This document shows, one piece after another, positions 1 to 6,171 of a stretch of 10,644 nt of DNA. The number at the start of each line of letters is the position of its first letter. Within the stretch, counting starts at the first letter, position 1. The notes beneath the pieces were generated by a model. The model had not been told where the DNA came from. It ran no database searches and saw nothing but the letters and a program-made list of their open reading frames with translations. Source of the DNA: JBCDCE01 sp039182515 (GTDB lineage Bacteria; Pseudomonadota; Alphaproteobacteria; Rhodobacterales; Rhodobacteraceae); the NCBI GenBank assembly GCA_039182515.1, contig JBCDCE010000083.1, positions 1 to 10,644 on the forward strand, in the 5' to 3' direction. The position numbers and the translations under genes are program-made.

Positions 1-34
1 GATCAAAGTCCGCCAGGTAGAGGAGCAAGCCTAA
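1..34 (+). CDS. rplV: 50S ribosomal protein L22, 3' end only
   Basis: The frame starting at base 2 reads IKVRQVEEQA and then a TAA stop at 32-34. This matches the C-terminal strand of alphaproteobacterial L22 as I remember it, and L22 is the expected gene before S3 in the S10 operon. The stop overlaps the rpsC start by one base (TAATG), a translational-coupling arrangement. The rpsC Shine-Dalgarno sequence (GAGGAG, 20-25) lies inside this coding end. Only ten residues are visible, so the name depends mainly on position. Confidence 0.8.
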   Translation, partial: IKVRQVEEQA

Positions 35-756
35 TGGGTCAGAAGGTTAATCCAATTGGCATGCGCCTCCAGGTCAACCGCACCTGGGACAGCCGCTGGT
101 ACGCCAATACAAAAGACTACGGTGATCTTCTTCTCGAAGACATCAAGATGCGCGAATTCATCAAAGAAGAGTGCAAGCAAGCGGGTGTGGCCCGTGTGAT
201 CATCGAGCGTCCGCACAAAAAGTGCCGCGTGACCGTTCACACAGCGCGCCCAGGTGTCATCATAGGTAAGAAAGGCGCGGACATCGAGACGCTCCGCAAA
301 AAGCTTGCTGCGATGACCGATAGCGAGCTGCACCTCAACGTTGTTGAAGTGCGCAAGCCAGAGCTTGATGCTCAGCTTGTAGCCGAAAGCATCGCACAGC
401 AGCTTGAGCGTCGTGTATCGTTCCGCCGGGCCATGAAGCGCTCGGTGCAAAACGCCATGCGTATGGGCTCTTTGGGCATTCGTGTGAATGTTGCAGGCCG
501 CTTGGGTGGCGCGGAAATCGCGCGGACCGAATGGTACCGCGAAGGCCGTGTGCCGCTTCACACATTGCGCGCAGACATCGACTATGCCCACGCCGAAGCC
601 ATGACGCCCTACGGCATCATCGGCATCAAGGTGTGGATCTTCAAAGGCGAGATTATGGAGCACGATCCTGCTGCCCGTGATCGCCGTGCACAAGAACTTC
701 AAGATGGCCCAGCACCGCGCGGTGCAAACCAAGGCCGTCGCGATAACCGGGGATAA
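34..756 (+). CDS. rpsC: 30S ribosomal protein S3
   Basis: Encodes 240 residues, the usual length for alphaproteobacterial S3. The protein sits in the head of the small subunit near the mRNA entry channel. It opens with MGQKVNPIGMRL, typical of S3. A type-2 KH RNA-binding domain spans roughly residues 38-107, with the GxxG loop visible as GKKG at 78-81. The C-terminal S3 domain follows (about 120-210) with MGSLGIRVNVAGRLGG and a GIIGIKVWIFKGE strand. The tail is rich in Arg, Gly and Asp and is probably disordered. The ATG overlaps the rplV stop and has GAGGAG about 8 bases upstream. The gene ends 5 bases before rplP. Confidence 0.98.
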   Translation: MGQKVNPIGMRLQVNRTWDSRWYANTKDYGDLLLEDIKMREFIKEECKQAGVARVIIERPHKKCRVTVHTARPGVIIGKKGADIETLRKKLAAMTDSELHLNVVEVRKPELDAQLVAESIAQQLERRVSFRRAMKRSVQNAMRMGSLGIRVNVAGRLGGAEIARTEWYREGRVPLHTLRADIDYAHAEAMTPYGIIGIKVWIFKGEIMEHDPAARDRRAQELQDGPAPRGANQGRRDNRG

Positions 757-761
757 TTGAG

Positions 762-1175
762 ATGCTTCAACCAAAGCGTACAAAATTCCGGAAGATGTTC
801 AAAGGCCGGATCAAGGGCGAAGCCAAAGGCGGCTCTGATCTGAACTTTGGCACCTATGGATTGAAAGCCACTGAGCCTGAGCGCATCACTGCGCGCCAGA
901 TCGAGGCGGCACGTCGTGCCATGACGCGTCAGATGAAACGTCAGGGCCGTGTTTGGATCCGTATCTTCCCAGACGTACCTGTGACCGCCAAGCCGATCGA
1001 AGTTCGGATGGGTAAAGGTAAAGGCTCCGTGGACCGCTGGACCGCGAAGGTGAAACCTGGCCGCATCATGTTCGAGATCGATGGTGTGAACGAAGACATT
1101 GCCCGCGAAGCGCTCCGCCTCGCCGCAATGAAACTGCCCGTGAAAACACGGGTCGTCGTTCGCGAAGACTGGTAG
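762..1175 (+). CDS. rplP: 50S ribosomal protein L16
   Basis: Encodes 137 residues, full length for L16, which binds 23S rRNA near the A site and peptidyl-transferase centre. It begins MLQPKRTKFRKMFKGR and carries the L16 signature VRMGKGKGSVDRW at residues 81-93. Arg82 aligns with Arg81 of E. coli L16, which YcfD hydroxylates there; whether it is modified here is unknown. It starts 5 bases after rpsC with a weak purine-rich site, consistent with coupling. In the classical operon rpmC follows directly. Here hairpins and an intrinsic terminator follow instead, so rplP appears to be the last gene of its transcript. Confidence 0.98.
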   Translation: MLQPKRTKFRKMFKGRIKGEAKGGSDLNFGTYGLKATEPERITARQIEAARRAMTRQMKRQGRVWIRIFPDVPVTAKPIEVRMGKGKGSVDRWTAKVKPGRIMFEIDGVNEDIAREALRLAAMKLPVKTRVVVREDW

Positions 1176-1176
1176 A

Positions 1177-1226
1177 CGGCGGCTTCGCCGACGTGTGTGC
1201 GTCAATCGCTTTGTATGCAAAGCGAT
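1177..1226 (+). repeat. two hairpins in the rplP 3' untranslated region
   Basis: Two perfect inverted repeats follow the rplP stop. The first is CGGCG/CGCCG (1177-1181 and 1186-1190) with loop GCTT. The second is ATCGCTTTG/CAAAGCGAT (1205-1213 and 1218-1226) with loop TATG. Neither is followed by a T-tract, so they are not intrinsic terminators themselves; the terminator lies 30 bases further on. They could stabilise the 3' end of the mRNA, be RNase processing sites or bind a protein. Structure is seen in the sequence; function is inference. Confidence 0.6.
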
Positions 1227-1255
1227 GAGAGCAGCACCCGGAAATAACTCAATGA

Positions 1256-1282
1256 AAACCCGCTGTTTGTCAGCGGGTTTTT
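1256..1282 (+). terminator. intrinsic terminator closing the rplV-rpsC-rplP transcript
   Basis: A perfect 10-bp stem AAACCCGCTG/CAGCGGGTTT (1256-1265 and 1271-1280) has loop TTTGT and ends in a run of five T (1278-1282). This is a textbook Rho-independent terminator, 80 bases after the rplP stop. It separates the upstream ribosomal genes from the inserted block. Confidence 0.9.
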
Positions 1283-1321
1283 CTGTGAAAACGATCTTTA
1301 GATGCGCTTTAGGAGCATAGG

Positions 1322-1756
1322 ATGCCGCAGGATTATTCAATCGATTCTTTGACGGAGCAAGATCAATCCCGTCTTGAGGAACAAAGAGCGGTTGTCTATG
1401 GCTACGTTCAAGGCGTGGATGAAGAGGTAAAAAACTCGGTCCAAGGCAAGCTGTCAATTTTGAATTCTATTCTTAAATCGAACGTTATAGATCCGTCAGA
1501 AACCTACGTTTTGCAATCTCTTGGGATTGTGTTTGGGGACGCGTTCGCCCAACAGCTTGAGTGTGATTGGGTCATGGTGAATGACGAATATGGACGCGAC
1601 CCAGCGCTTGGTTTCGAAGGCTCCACGGTTTTGATCTATCCTCTCACAATGATCTCTAAACGTGTGGAAGATGGTGAAGACTTCGATGTTATTGAACTTT
1701 TTAGCGGGGTCGCGAGATTGACGCTAGAGCAACTAGCTGAAGAAGATCCCATCTGA
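1322..1756 (+). CDS. DUF3806-like protein of unknown function
   Basis: Encodes 144 residues with no signal peptide or membrane segment, so probably cytoplasmic. The N-terminal third is polar and helical. A central block LGIVFGDAFAQQLECDWVMV (67-86), then NDEYGRDPAL, and a later YPLTMISKRVEDG (106-118) match the pattern I associate with DUF3806 proteins: a helix with LG-x-x-x-GD, a Trp-Val strand, then a P-x-T-x-x-x-KR segment. No catalytic residues are evident and the family's function is unknown. The start has AGGAG at 1311-1315, 6 bases upstream. Codon use looks more A/T-rich than in the ribosomal genes. The rplP terminator lies just upstream, so it needs its own promoter or read-through. 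The family name is from memory and unconfirmed. Confidence 0.6.
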   Translation: MPQDYSIDSLTEQDQSRLEEQRAVVYGYVQGVDEEVKNSVQGKLSILNSILKSNVIDPSETYVLQSLGIVFGDAFAQQLECDWVMVNDEYGRDPALGFEGSTVLIYPLTMISKRVEDGEDFDVIELFSGVARLTLEQLAEEDPI

Positions 1757-1769
1757 AATCAGTTCAAAT

Positions 1770-1799
1770 AGGAGGTGTTGAAATTCTGACAAACCTCCT
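1770..1799 (+). repeat. hairpin after the DUF3806-like gene
   Basis: AGGAGGT (1770-1776) pairs with ACCTCCT (1793-1799). The stem continues inward as TTG/CAA (1778-1780 and 1790-1792) past a bulged G1777, leaving a 9-base loop. It lies 13 bases after the stop codon and has no T-tract, so it is a weak terminator at best. One arm contains a perfect Shine-Dalgarno core with no start codon behind it. Confidence 0.45.
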
Positions 1800-1850
1800 T
1801 CCAACTCAGTCTTAGGTGGAGCGTGCCTATCGTTGGACTTGGCCTTTTTT

Positions 1851-1902
1851 CCGAACTCTAGAAACAAAGTTAAGTTCGGCTTATCTCTGGATTAAAGCCG
1901 AA
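1851..1902 (+). promoter_or_regulatory. alternative hairpins before the rhodanese gene
   Basis: Two stems share bases 1875-1879 and cannot form together. Stem A is CCGAACT/AGTTCGG (1851-1857 and 1873-1879, 15-base loop). Stem B is TTCGGCTT/AAGCCGAA (1875-1882 and 1895-1902, 12-base loop). Stem B ends two bases before the AAGGA ribosome-binding site (1904-1908). Mutually exclusive stems just before a start codon resemble an attenuator or translational switch. Regulation is inferred only; no known riboswitch class was recognised. Confidence 0.35.
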
Positions 1903-1915
1903 AAAGGACCTCCTA

Positions 1916-2293
1916 ATGAAAACCGCAAAAGACTATATGGATGAGGCCAATGCTGTTGTGCCGCGTTTATCTGCTGAAGATGCCGTGAAGCTGGTAGGTG
2001 ACGGCAAAACCACCTTCATTGATGTGCGCGATACGGGCTCCATAAAAGAAAGTGGCACCATCGCAGGGGCAATTCGGTTGCCGCGGGGTCTGCTTGAATT
2101 TGTGGCTGATGATGCGAGCCCGATGCATAACAAAGCTCTCACCAAAGACGGACACTATGCTTTGATTTGTGGGGCAGGCGGGCAAGCGGCGCTTGCGGGC
2201 AAAACTATGAAAGAGATGGGTTTCGAAAACGTCGTGAATATCGGCGGCTTCAATGCCTGGAAAGAAGCTGGCGGTCCCACGGAAGAGGGCTGA
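1916..2293 (+). CDS. single-domain rhodanese-like sulfurtransferase
   Basis: Encodes 125 residues, one complete rhodanese domain with no signal peptide. Visible landmarks are FIDVRD (34-39, the CH2A-type motif), an AGAIRLPRG turn (50-58), the active-site loop CGAGGQAA with catalytic Cys85, and the closing GGFNAWKEAGG (110-120). Such proteins carry sulfane sulfur as a Cys persulfide; the acceptor cannot be told from sequence. The six-residue loop after Cys suits a sulfurtransferase rather than the seven-residue loop of Cdc25-type phosphatases. The ATG has AAGGA 7 bases upstream, within the near-palindrome AGGACCTCCT. It is transcribed toward the convergent carbonic anhydrase-like gene, with a terminator hairpin between. 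Confidence 0.9.
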   Translation: MKTAKDYMDEANAVVPRLSAEDAVKLVGDGKTTFIDVRDTGSIKESGTIAGAIRLPRGLLEFVADDASPMHNKALTKDGHYALICGAGGQAALAGKTMKEMGFENVVNIGGFNAWKEAGGPTEEG

Positions 2294-2299
2294 GACCAC

Positions 2300-2330
2300 A
2301 AAAAAGGGCGCGCAGAGATACCGCGCGCCC
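2300..2330 (-). terminator. intrinsic terminator between convergent genes
   Basis: A perfect 8-bp GC stem GGGCGCGC/GCGCGCCC (2306-2313 and 2323-2330) has a 9-base loop. Six A precede it on the + strand (2300-2305), giving TTTTTT on the - strand, so it is a strong terminator for the - strand carbonic anhydrase-like gene. On the + strand it is followed by ATTAGAT, so it would terminate the rhodanese transcript less well. Confidence 0.85.
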
Positions 2331-2346
2331 ATTAGATCGTTTCAGA

Positions 2347-2967
2347 TCAGTTCGAGATCGAAGAAATCAGTTTTGGGTTGGTCACCAAGTTGCGCACTCC
2401 GTGGGCTTTGAACTCTTCAAAGATGTTCTTCGCGAGCCAACGCGCCACGGAAGAGGCGCTGACCTTTACGACTTCCGGCCGCACACTCCAGGTCACTTGG
2501 AAAGGGGATCCTTTTTCGTTGTAGCTTGGTCCCGTTGTGGACCCTGCATAGACAATCGGCGTGCCTGTATCGGAAGGGATGTTGAACGCTTGGTAATAAC
2601 CATTGATCATGCCCACTTCCATCAACTCCATAAAGTCTGCGGCATTTTCCTCGTTCACCAGCACAAAGACCTGCCCCTCCAGGCGCAATTGCGGGTTGCC
2701 GATGGCGTCACTTAGACAAGAGCCCAGCGTTGGGCCGGGTGTCACCTGTTCGGTTGTGTGCACGTAGTGCACTTCAATAGTCGAGACGTGCTTAAGCGGC
2801 ACTTTGCCGGGTTTGTCGATGGTGAAGTTAACCGGCGCCACTTCGCTCTCGTTTAGTCCACCGCTGTAAAGAACGCCTTTGCCGTCGCCATTGCCATCAT
2901 AAGTTATGAACTCGCCGCCTTTTTGTTCTGCGCAGTTCGTGGGCGGTTTCAAAGGCCGCCGAAGCAC
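2347..2967 (-). pseudogene. delta-class carbonic anhydrase-like protein, probably N-terminally truncated
   Basis: From about residue 11 of this 206-residue frame the sequence resembles bacterial delta-class carbonic anhydrases, zinc enzymes interconverting CO2 and bicarbonate. Conserved stretches are EVHYVH (65-70), NPQLRLEGQVFVLVN (91-105), GSTTGPSYN (142-150), FQVTWSVRP (156-164) and HGVRNLV (189-195). From memory, full homologues are longer, begin with a secretion signal, and carry a Cys-Asn-Ile-His-x-His motif just before Asn-Ala-Glu-His. Here the frame opens at an unsupported GTG, reads NCAEQKGG where NAEHKGG is expected, and has neither signal peptide nor His-rich motif. That suggests loss of the N-terminus and part of the zinc site. 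A broken reading frame overlaps its 5' end. A sequencing error could also explain this. Confidence 0.7.
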
Positions 2968-3116
2968 ACACCGATGGTGTCTTTGAGCTGGGTTTCTTCG
3001 CTGCCAAAGTGGCTTTGTGCGGCTTCCAAGAGCGTACGGAACACATCGCGTGCCTCGGAAAAGCGCTCTGCGCCGCCGTCATACGTCAGGGCGCGGGCTC
3101 GTGTATCACAACTCTC
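2949..3116 (-). pseudogene. frameshifted or decayed coding remnant
   Basis: A 55-residue open stretch on the - strand reads ESCDTRARALTYDGGAERFS and continues as EARDVFRTLLEAAQSHFGSE, then ETQLKDTIGVCFGGL, ending at TGA (2949-2951). Its codon use and helical pattern look like real protein, but it lacks an ATG and its 5' end abuts a TAG. A good ribosome-binding site with a GTG (AGGAGAGTTGTG, GTG at 3107-3109) exists in a different frame that stops after seven codons. A frameshift between that GTG and this frame would restore a start. I do not recognise the family. It overlaps the carbonic anhydrase-like frame in another phase. It may be the damaged 5' part of that gene or debris of another gene. 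Confidence 0.4.
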
Positions 3117-3124
3117 CTAGAGCT

Positions 3125-3745
3125 TTAGCCCCAGCTGTAGTTGAACGAGACCGATATGCGGTCGTCTTCTGACATATTCATCGGCACTTCATGCCTCAGC
3201 CAGCTTTCCCACAAAAGCACGTCGCCCACTTCAGGCTCGACATAGATGAAAGGCTGTAACTCACGGCGGGCGTCTCGCAGGCGCGGTGGCGCGGCCATCA
3301 TCATCGCATGGCGGGGATCTTCGAATTTGATGGCAGAGGTGCCTTTGGGCATGGCCACGTAAGTGGTGCCGGAAATCACGGAATGTGGATGGATATGGGC
3401 GGTGTGAATGCCGCCTTCTGGAAGGATGTTGATCCACAGATCCTCGAGCTTAACGGGCCGGTCGCCCAGATCAAAATCCAGGTCTTTGAGAAAGGCGGCC
3501 ACATGGGCGTCGAGCGCTGTTTTGAGGCTGGCAAAGATCGGAAAGCGCCAGGGGAGATCTGTGAGCGAGGCATAAGAGGTATAGCCCGGAAAGCCTTGTT
3601 CCTCACACCAGTCTTGGCCTGCTTCATCATCTTGAGCGATCGAAAGGCAGGAGGTCTCTAACTCGGCGACATTGAGATCTTGGCCAAGCTTTGAAAGCTT
3701 GGCTTGATAAAGCTGCGTTACAAACAAAGACGAAAGTTGAGACAT
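3125..3745 (-). CDS. putative 2OG-Fe(II) oxygenase, TIGR02466 type
   Basis: Encodes 206 residues, a normal length for this small cytoplasmic family. The double-stranded beta-helix core is visible: LWINILPEGG (103-112), HTAHIHPHSVISGTTYV (114-130) with candidate iron-binding His at 117 and 119, FEDPR (141-145), VGDVLLWESWLRHEVP (173-188) with the distal His185, and RISVSFNYSWG at the C-terminus with Arg196 likely to bind 2-oxoglutarate. Such enzymes couple 2-oxoglutarate decarboxylation to hydroxylation; this family's substrate is unknown to me. The ATG has AAGGA about 9 bases upstream. The gene ends just before the broken carbonic anhydrase locus, on the same strand. Its place between rplP and rpmC raises, but does not show, a link to ribosomal protein hydroxylation. 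Confidence 0.8.
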   Translation of the reverse strand: MSQLSSLFVTQLYQAKLSKLGQDLNVAELETSCLSIAQDDEAGQDWCEEQGFPGYTSYASLTDLPWRFPIFASLKTALDAHVAAFLKDLDFDLGDRPVKLEDLWINILPEGGIHTAHIHPHSVISGTTYVAMPKGTSAIKFEDPRHAMMMAAPPRLRDARRELQPFIYVEPEVGDVLLWESWLRHEVPMNMSEDDRISVSFNYSWG

Positions 3746-3895
3746 CGCTTCATTCCTTCGATGGCGCTCGTGTGTGGCGTTGGTCTCTTGGACCTACAAA
3801 CACAGCGCTCGGCAAACAAGGAGGATCGTCGCGCTGGGCTCAGATGATCTACTGACATGCGGAAAAAGCCAACATTTCAATCGTTTGCGGTTCTT

Positions 3896-4414
3896 TTAAA
3901 GACATGACCATGATGAGGACGCTTTGACGTGTTCGATTTGATCTGTTCTTGCGATCCAAACGATTAACAGGTTTCGCTCGCAAATGCCTATAAGGTAGGT
4001 GATTGTTTCGGCATGCGCTAAGGTAGCGTGCTGTTCGGGATCATACCCAATTTCGCTAGTGAAAGCTTGATACTGACTGTCCGTGCAGGCGGAGTGGGAG
4101 CCAATATCTGACGTCGAAAGCTCGCAATCAGTGAAGAATTCCTTTAAAGCTGCCTGGCCCCAAAAGGTGTCAGACACCTTTTCGACTTCAAATCCTTGGC
4201 GTTCAAGAAACCAAGTCAATCGAGCTTCAGACCCAACCCTTTGCGACAGCGATTCCAAGCTACGAGAGAACGCGCTATGGGATAGAAAATGATAGGCGAA
4301 CTTGGTGTTAAAAACCAATAGTGCAAAGCAGATTGTGCTCGCGACCCAGAGCAACAATAGTCTTTTCTTGCAAAACGCGATTAGCTTTATTCCTACTATG
4401 TCGAACGGCCACAA
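3896..4414 (-). CDS. hypothetical protein with an N-terminal membrane anchor
   Basis: I do not recognise this 172-residue frame. Basic residues (CKKR, 15-18) precede a hydrophobic segment at about 19-36, giving a single signal anchor with the rest probably periplasmic. Four Cys lie in the remainder (two close together around 97-109, others near the end), but no domain was recognised. The longest frame opens at TTG with no clear ribosome-binding site and a TAG five codons upstream. A later TTG after AAGAAAAGA (start of LLWVAST) is another option, so the start is uncertain. The base composition is more A/T-rich than the neighbours. A 21-base palindrome lies inside at residues 78-84. It may be a strain-specific or acquired gene, or not coding at all. 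Confidence 0.4.
   Translation of the reverse strand: MWPFDIVGIKLIAFCKKRLLLLWVASTICFALLVFNTKFAYHFLSHSAFSRSLESLSQRVGSEARLTWFLERQGFEVEKVSDTFWGQAALKEFFTDCELSTSDIGSHSACTDSQYQAFTSEIGYDPEQHATLAHAETITYLIGICERNLLIVWIARTDQIEHVKASSSWSCL
4162..4182. repeat. REP-like 21-base palindrome inside a hypothetical gene
   Basis: AAAAGGTGTC (4162-4171) is followed by one A and then its exact reverse complement GACACCTTTT (4173-4182). It reads through the hypothetical gene as KVSDTF on the - strand. The GGTGTC-n-GACACC core flanked by A and T resembles repetitive extragenic palindromes that I recall as scattered in bacterial genomes, often with REP-associated tyrosine transposases. Only one copy is in this window, so repetitiveness is not shown here. 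Confidence 0.55.
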
Positions 4415-4541
4415 GTCCCAGCCGTAAGGCTATATCCACCGAAAAGGCCGCACAAGTTCGTTTGGTGGTGCAGCATCAATCACCTTGGGCTGACACTAGT
4501 CATTTCTTACACCTTGAAAAAGGACTTCGGCGATACGGATT

Positions 4542-5921
4542 TTATCCCTCCCAAAGCTCTGTCTCTGGGTAGAACTGCGACCATGCAAACCAAAATGCCT
4601 GGTGGCTGCCCAGGTCGCCGCCGGTTTCATCCACGGCTTTGATCCCGCCAGCGGAGATGACCAGGGAGACGTTTTCGACCTTGATCTCTTGGCCTCGGCT
4701 CAGGGCCACGAAGGCTGTGTTGCGGGGGAAGGCGACGGGTTGGCCGGAGGCTGTCACGATGCCGATGATGTCCTCATGCACGGGTAGGCGTGGGTCGACA
4801 TCGCCCACCGGGAAGATGGGGCCGTTGGCGTCGCGCCCGTTGCGGAAATCAAAGTCGCGGCCCAAGGCGAGGGCTTCGGCGAGCACGGTCGTTTGCGGGT
4901 ATTGCGCTTTCCAGGTGCCCCAGTCGGTCGTGACAACGCTGGCTTGCTCCAGGGTGATCCCTCTTTTGGCCAAGGGGCCGGTGACGGCTTTGCCTAAGAA
5001 GGTATCGAAGACGGAGCCTGAGGTGATGTCATACATCACTTTGTTGGACCGAATGAGCAAACCGGACGTGCGCAGCACCGGGCGCTCAATGCCGATGGGC
5101 AATTCATCCGTGAAGTAAGCCTGCGCGGAGCCACAAAGCGTGCAATAGGGGATGCCCAGATCACGGCCGCCCAGCGTGTCGTTCACCATCTCACGCACTT
5201 CCATAATGCGGCGCGGATAGGCGCGGTATTCGCCGTTCACCTCGATGCCGAAAACGATGTCACTGTCTTTGAGCCAAGTGGCCGCCTTGGCAGAGGTGAC
5301 CTCGGGGTTGTCAGCGGCCGGAATGCAATTGCAAAGATCATCCGTGGTGTCATAGGGGCGCGCATCAATTGGCACACCGCCCCAGGAGACAAGCCGCCAG
5401 TCCACGTCGCCTTCCACAAAGATGTGGTCCCAGCCATCAATGATAGAGGTGAAGATCGCGCGCTTGGCCTCCAGGTAGTTGGGCGGGGCGGGGATGTCCC
5501 AGGCCATCATGTGATCTGTCACCACGCCCCATGCGTTGCGGGGGCTAAATTGTTTGCCCAAAAGCTCCGAGGCGGCAATGGTCAGCTCACCCATCAAGCG
5601 CCCGTCGCTCACAAAGCGCATAAGATCTGTGATGATCCAAGCCAGGCGGGGATCGCCAGAGGCGGCGATTTCGCTCAGAGCAAGAGACTGGTCGCGCCCC
5701 CAAGAGGTTTGGCGCATCGCGTCAATAAAGGCCGTGTCAACCGCGCGCTCTAGGTCTTTCGACAAAGCGCCCGAAGGCACCATGGGCGGCACGCCGTAGG
5801 CATCAATCACATATTGCGGTACCTGGGGAGTTTCCTGTGCATGTGCACTTGTAAGAGTTGCACAAATCACTGCAGCGGCAAGAAACATCGAGCGGGGCAG
5901 GGCGGAGATCGTCAGACGCAT
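4542..5921 (-). CDS. exported DUF3179-family protein
   Basis: Encodes 459 residues. A Sec signal peptide is clear: MRLTISALPR, a hydrophobic core, then SAHA-QE with likely cleavage after Ala28, so the protein is probably periplasmic. The region from about 215 to the end matches DUF3179: GIEVNGEYRAYPRRIMEVRE (225-244), the signature IPYCTLCGSAQAY (257-269) with Cys260 and Cys263, SGLLIRSNKVMYD (286-298), FDTFLGKAVTGPL (305-317) and the closing QAFWFAWSQFYPETEL (441-456). Another Cys pair (197, 199) lies before the domain. The function is not known; CxxC in an exported protein suggests metal or redox chemistry, which is inference. The ATG has AAAGG 7 bases upstream. It is divergent from the rpmC operon and shares its 272-base upstream region. 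Confidence 0.88.
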   Translation of the reverse strand: MRLTISALPRSMFLAAAVICATLTSAHAQETPQVPQYVIDAYGVPPMVPSGALSKDLERAVDTAFIDAMRQTSWGRDQSLALSEIAASGDPRLAWIITDLMRFVSDGRLMGELTIAASELLGKQFSPRNAWGVVTDHMMAWDIPAPPNYLEAKRAIFTSIIDGWDHIFVEGDVDWRLVSWGGVPIDARPYDTTDDLCNCIPAADNPEVTSAKAATWLKDSDIVFGIEVNGEYRAYPRRIMEVREMVNDTLGGRDLGIPYCTLCGSAQAYFTDELPIGIERPVLRTSGLLIRSNKVMYDITSGSVFDTFLGKAVTGPLAKRGITLEQASVVTTDWGTWKAQYPQTTVLAEALALGRDFDFRNGRDANGPIFPVGDVDPRLPVHEDIIGIVTASGQPVAFPRNTAFVALSRGQEIKVENVSLVISAGGIKAVDETGGDLGSHQAFWFAWSQFYPETELWEG

Positions 5922-6078
5922 AAGGGGCCTTTCTTCAAAACTTGACGCAGTGTAGAGCGCGGAGCGATCACGCGGCCAATCACGTTTGTGCCAGAGCGGA
6001 GTGAACGCCCAGGAGATTGGTTGGGCTCATGCTTCGGCACACTTCTGGATCATTAGCGAGAAAACGCAGGTTTTCCCT

Positions 6079-6089
6079 TGCTTTATAAC
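6079..6089 (+). promoter_or_regulatory. candidate promoter for the rpmC-rpmD operon
   Basis: The stretch TTGCTTTATAAC contains TG (6079-6080) directly before TTTATA/TATAAC, resembling an extended -10 element. It is the best match in the 272-base gap between the divergent DUF3179 gene and rpmC. No good -35 is present at 16-18 bases. A second candidate, TTGACG at 5942-5947, has only a weak -10 (CGATCA). Some promoter must exist here, because the transcript from upstream is terminated after rplP and the intervening genes are on the opposite strand. Confidence 0.3.
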
Positions 6090-6126
6090 GCAGTTGGGAC
6101 TAGTGACCGGCACTCATCATGATCTC

Positions 6127-6171
6127 CACCAGAATCACGGTGACCCACACCAATTGCGGGGCCGTCTGGTG
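6127..6171 (+). promoter_or_regulatory. possible leader RNA structure before rpmC
   Basis: CACCAGA (6127-6133) can pair with TCTGGTG (6165-6171), enclosing a smaller GGTG/CACC stem (6139-6142 and 6148-6151). This would place a branched structure just before the rpmC ribosome-binding site (AAGGAAGA, 6179-6186). Ribosomal operons are often controlled by a ribosomal protein binding such a leader, but no known binding site was recognised here. Confidence 0.3.

Noticed and set aside
31..783. Long - strand open frame of 250 codons opposite rpsC
   Set aside because: It is antisense to a certain rpsC, shows no recognisable domain and exists because of the codon bias of the real gene. The same applies to the long antisense frames at 699-1457, 6632-7222 and 7330-8181.
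2167..2715. A + strand frame of 182 codons
   Set aside because: It overlaps the rhodanese end, the bidirectional terminator and the carbonic anhydrase-like gene, and its Arg/Cys/His-rich translation looks random.
4503..4525. CCTT/AAGG stem after the DUF3179 gene as a terminator
   Set aside because: Only four base pairs with no strong T-tract on the - strand, so not convincing.
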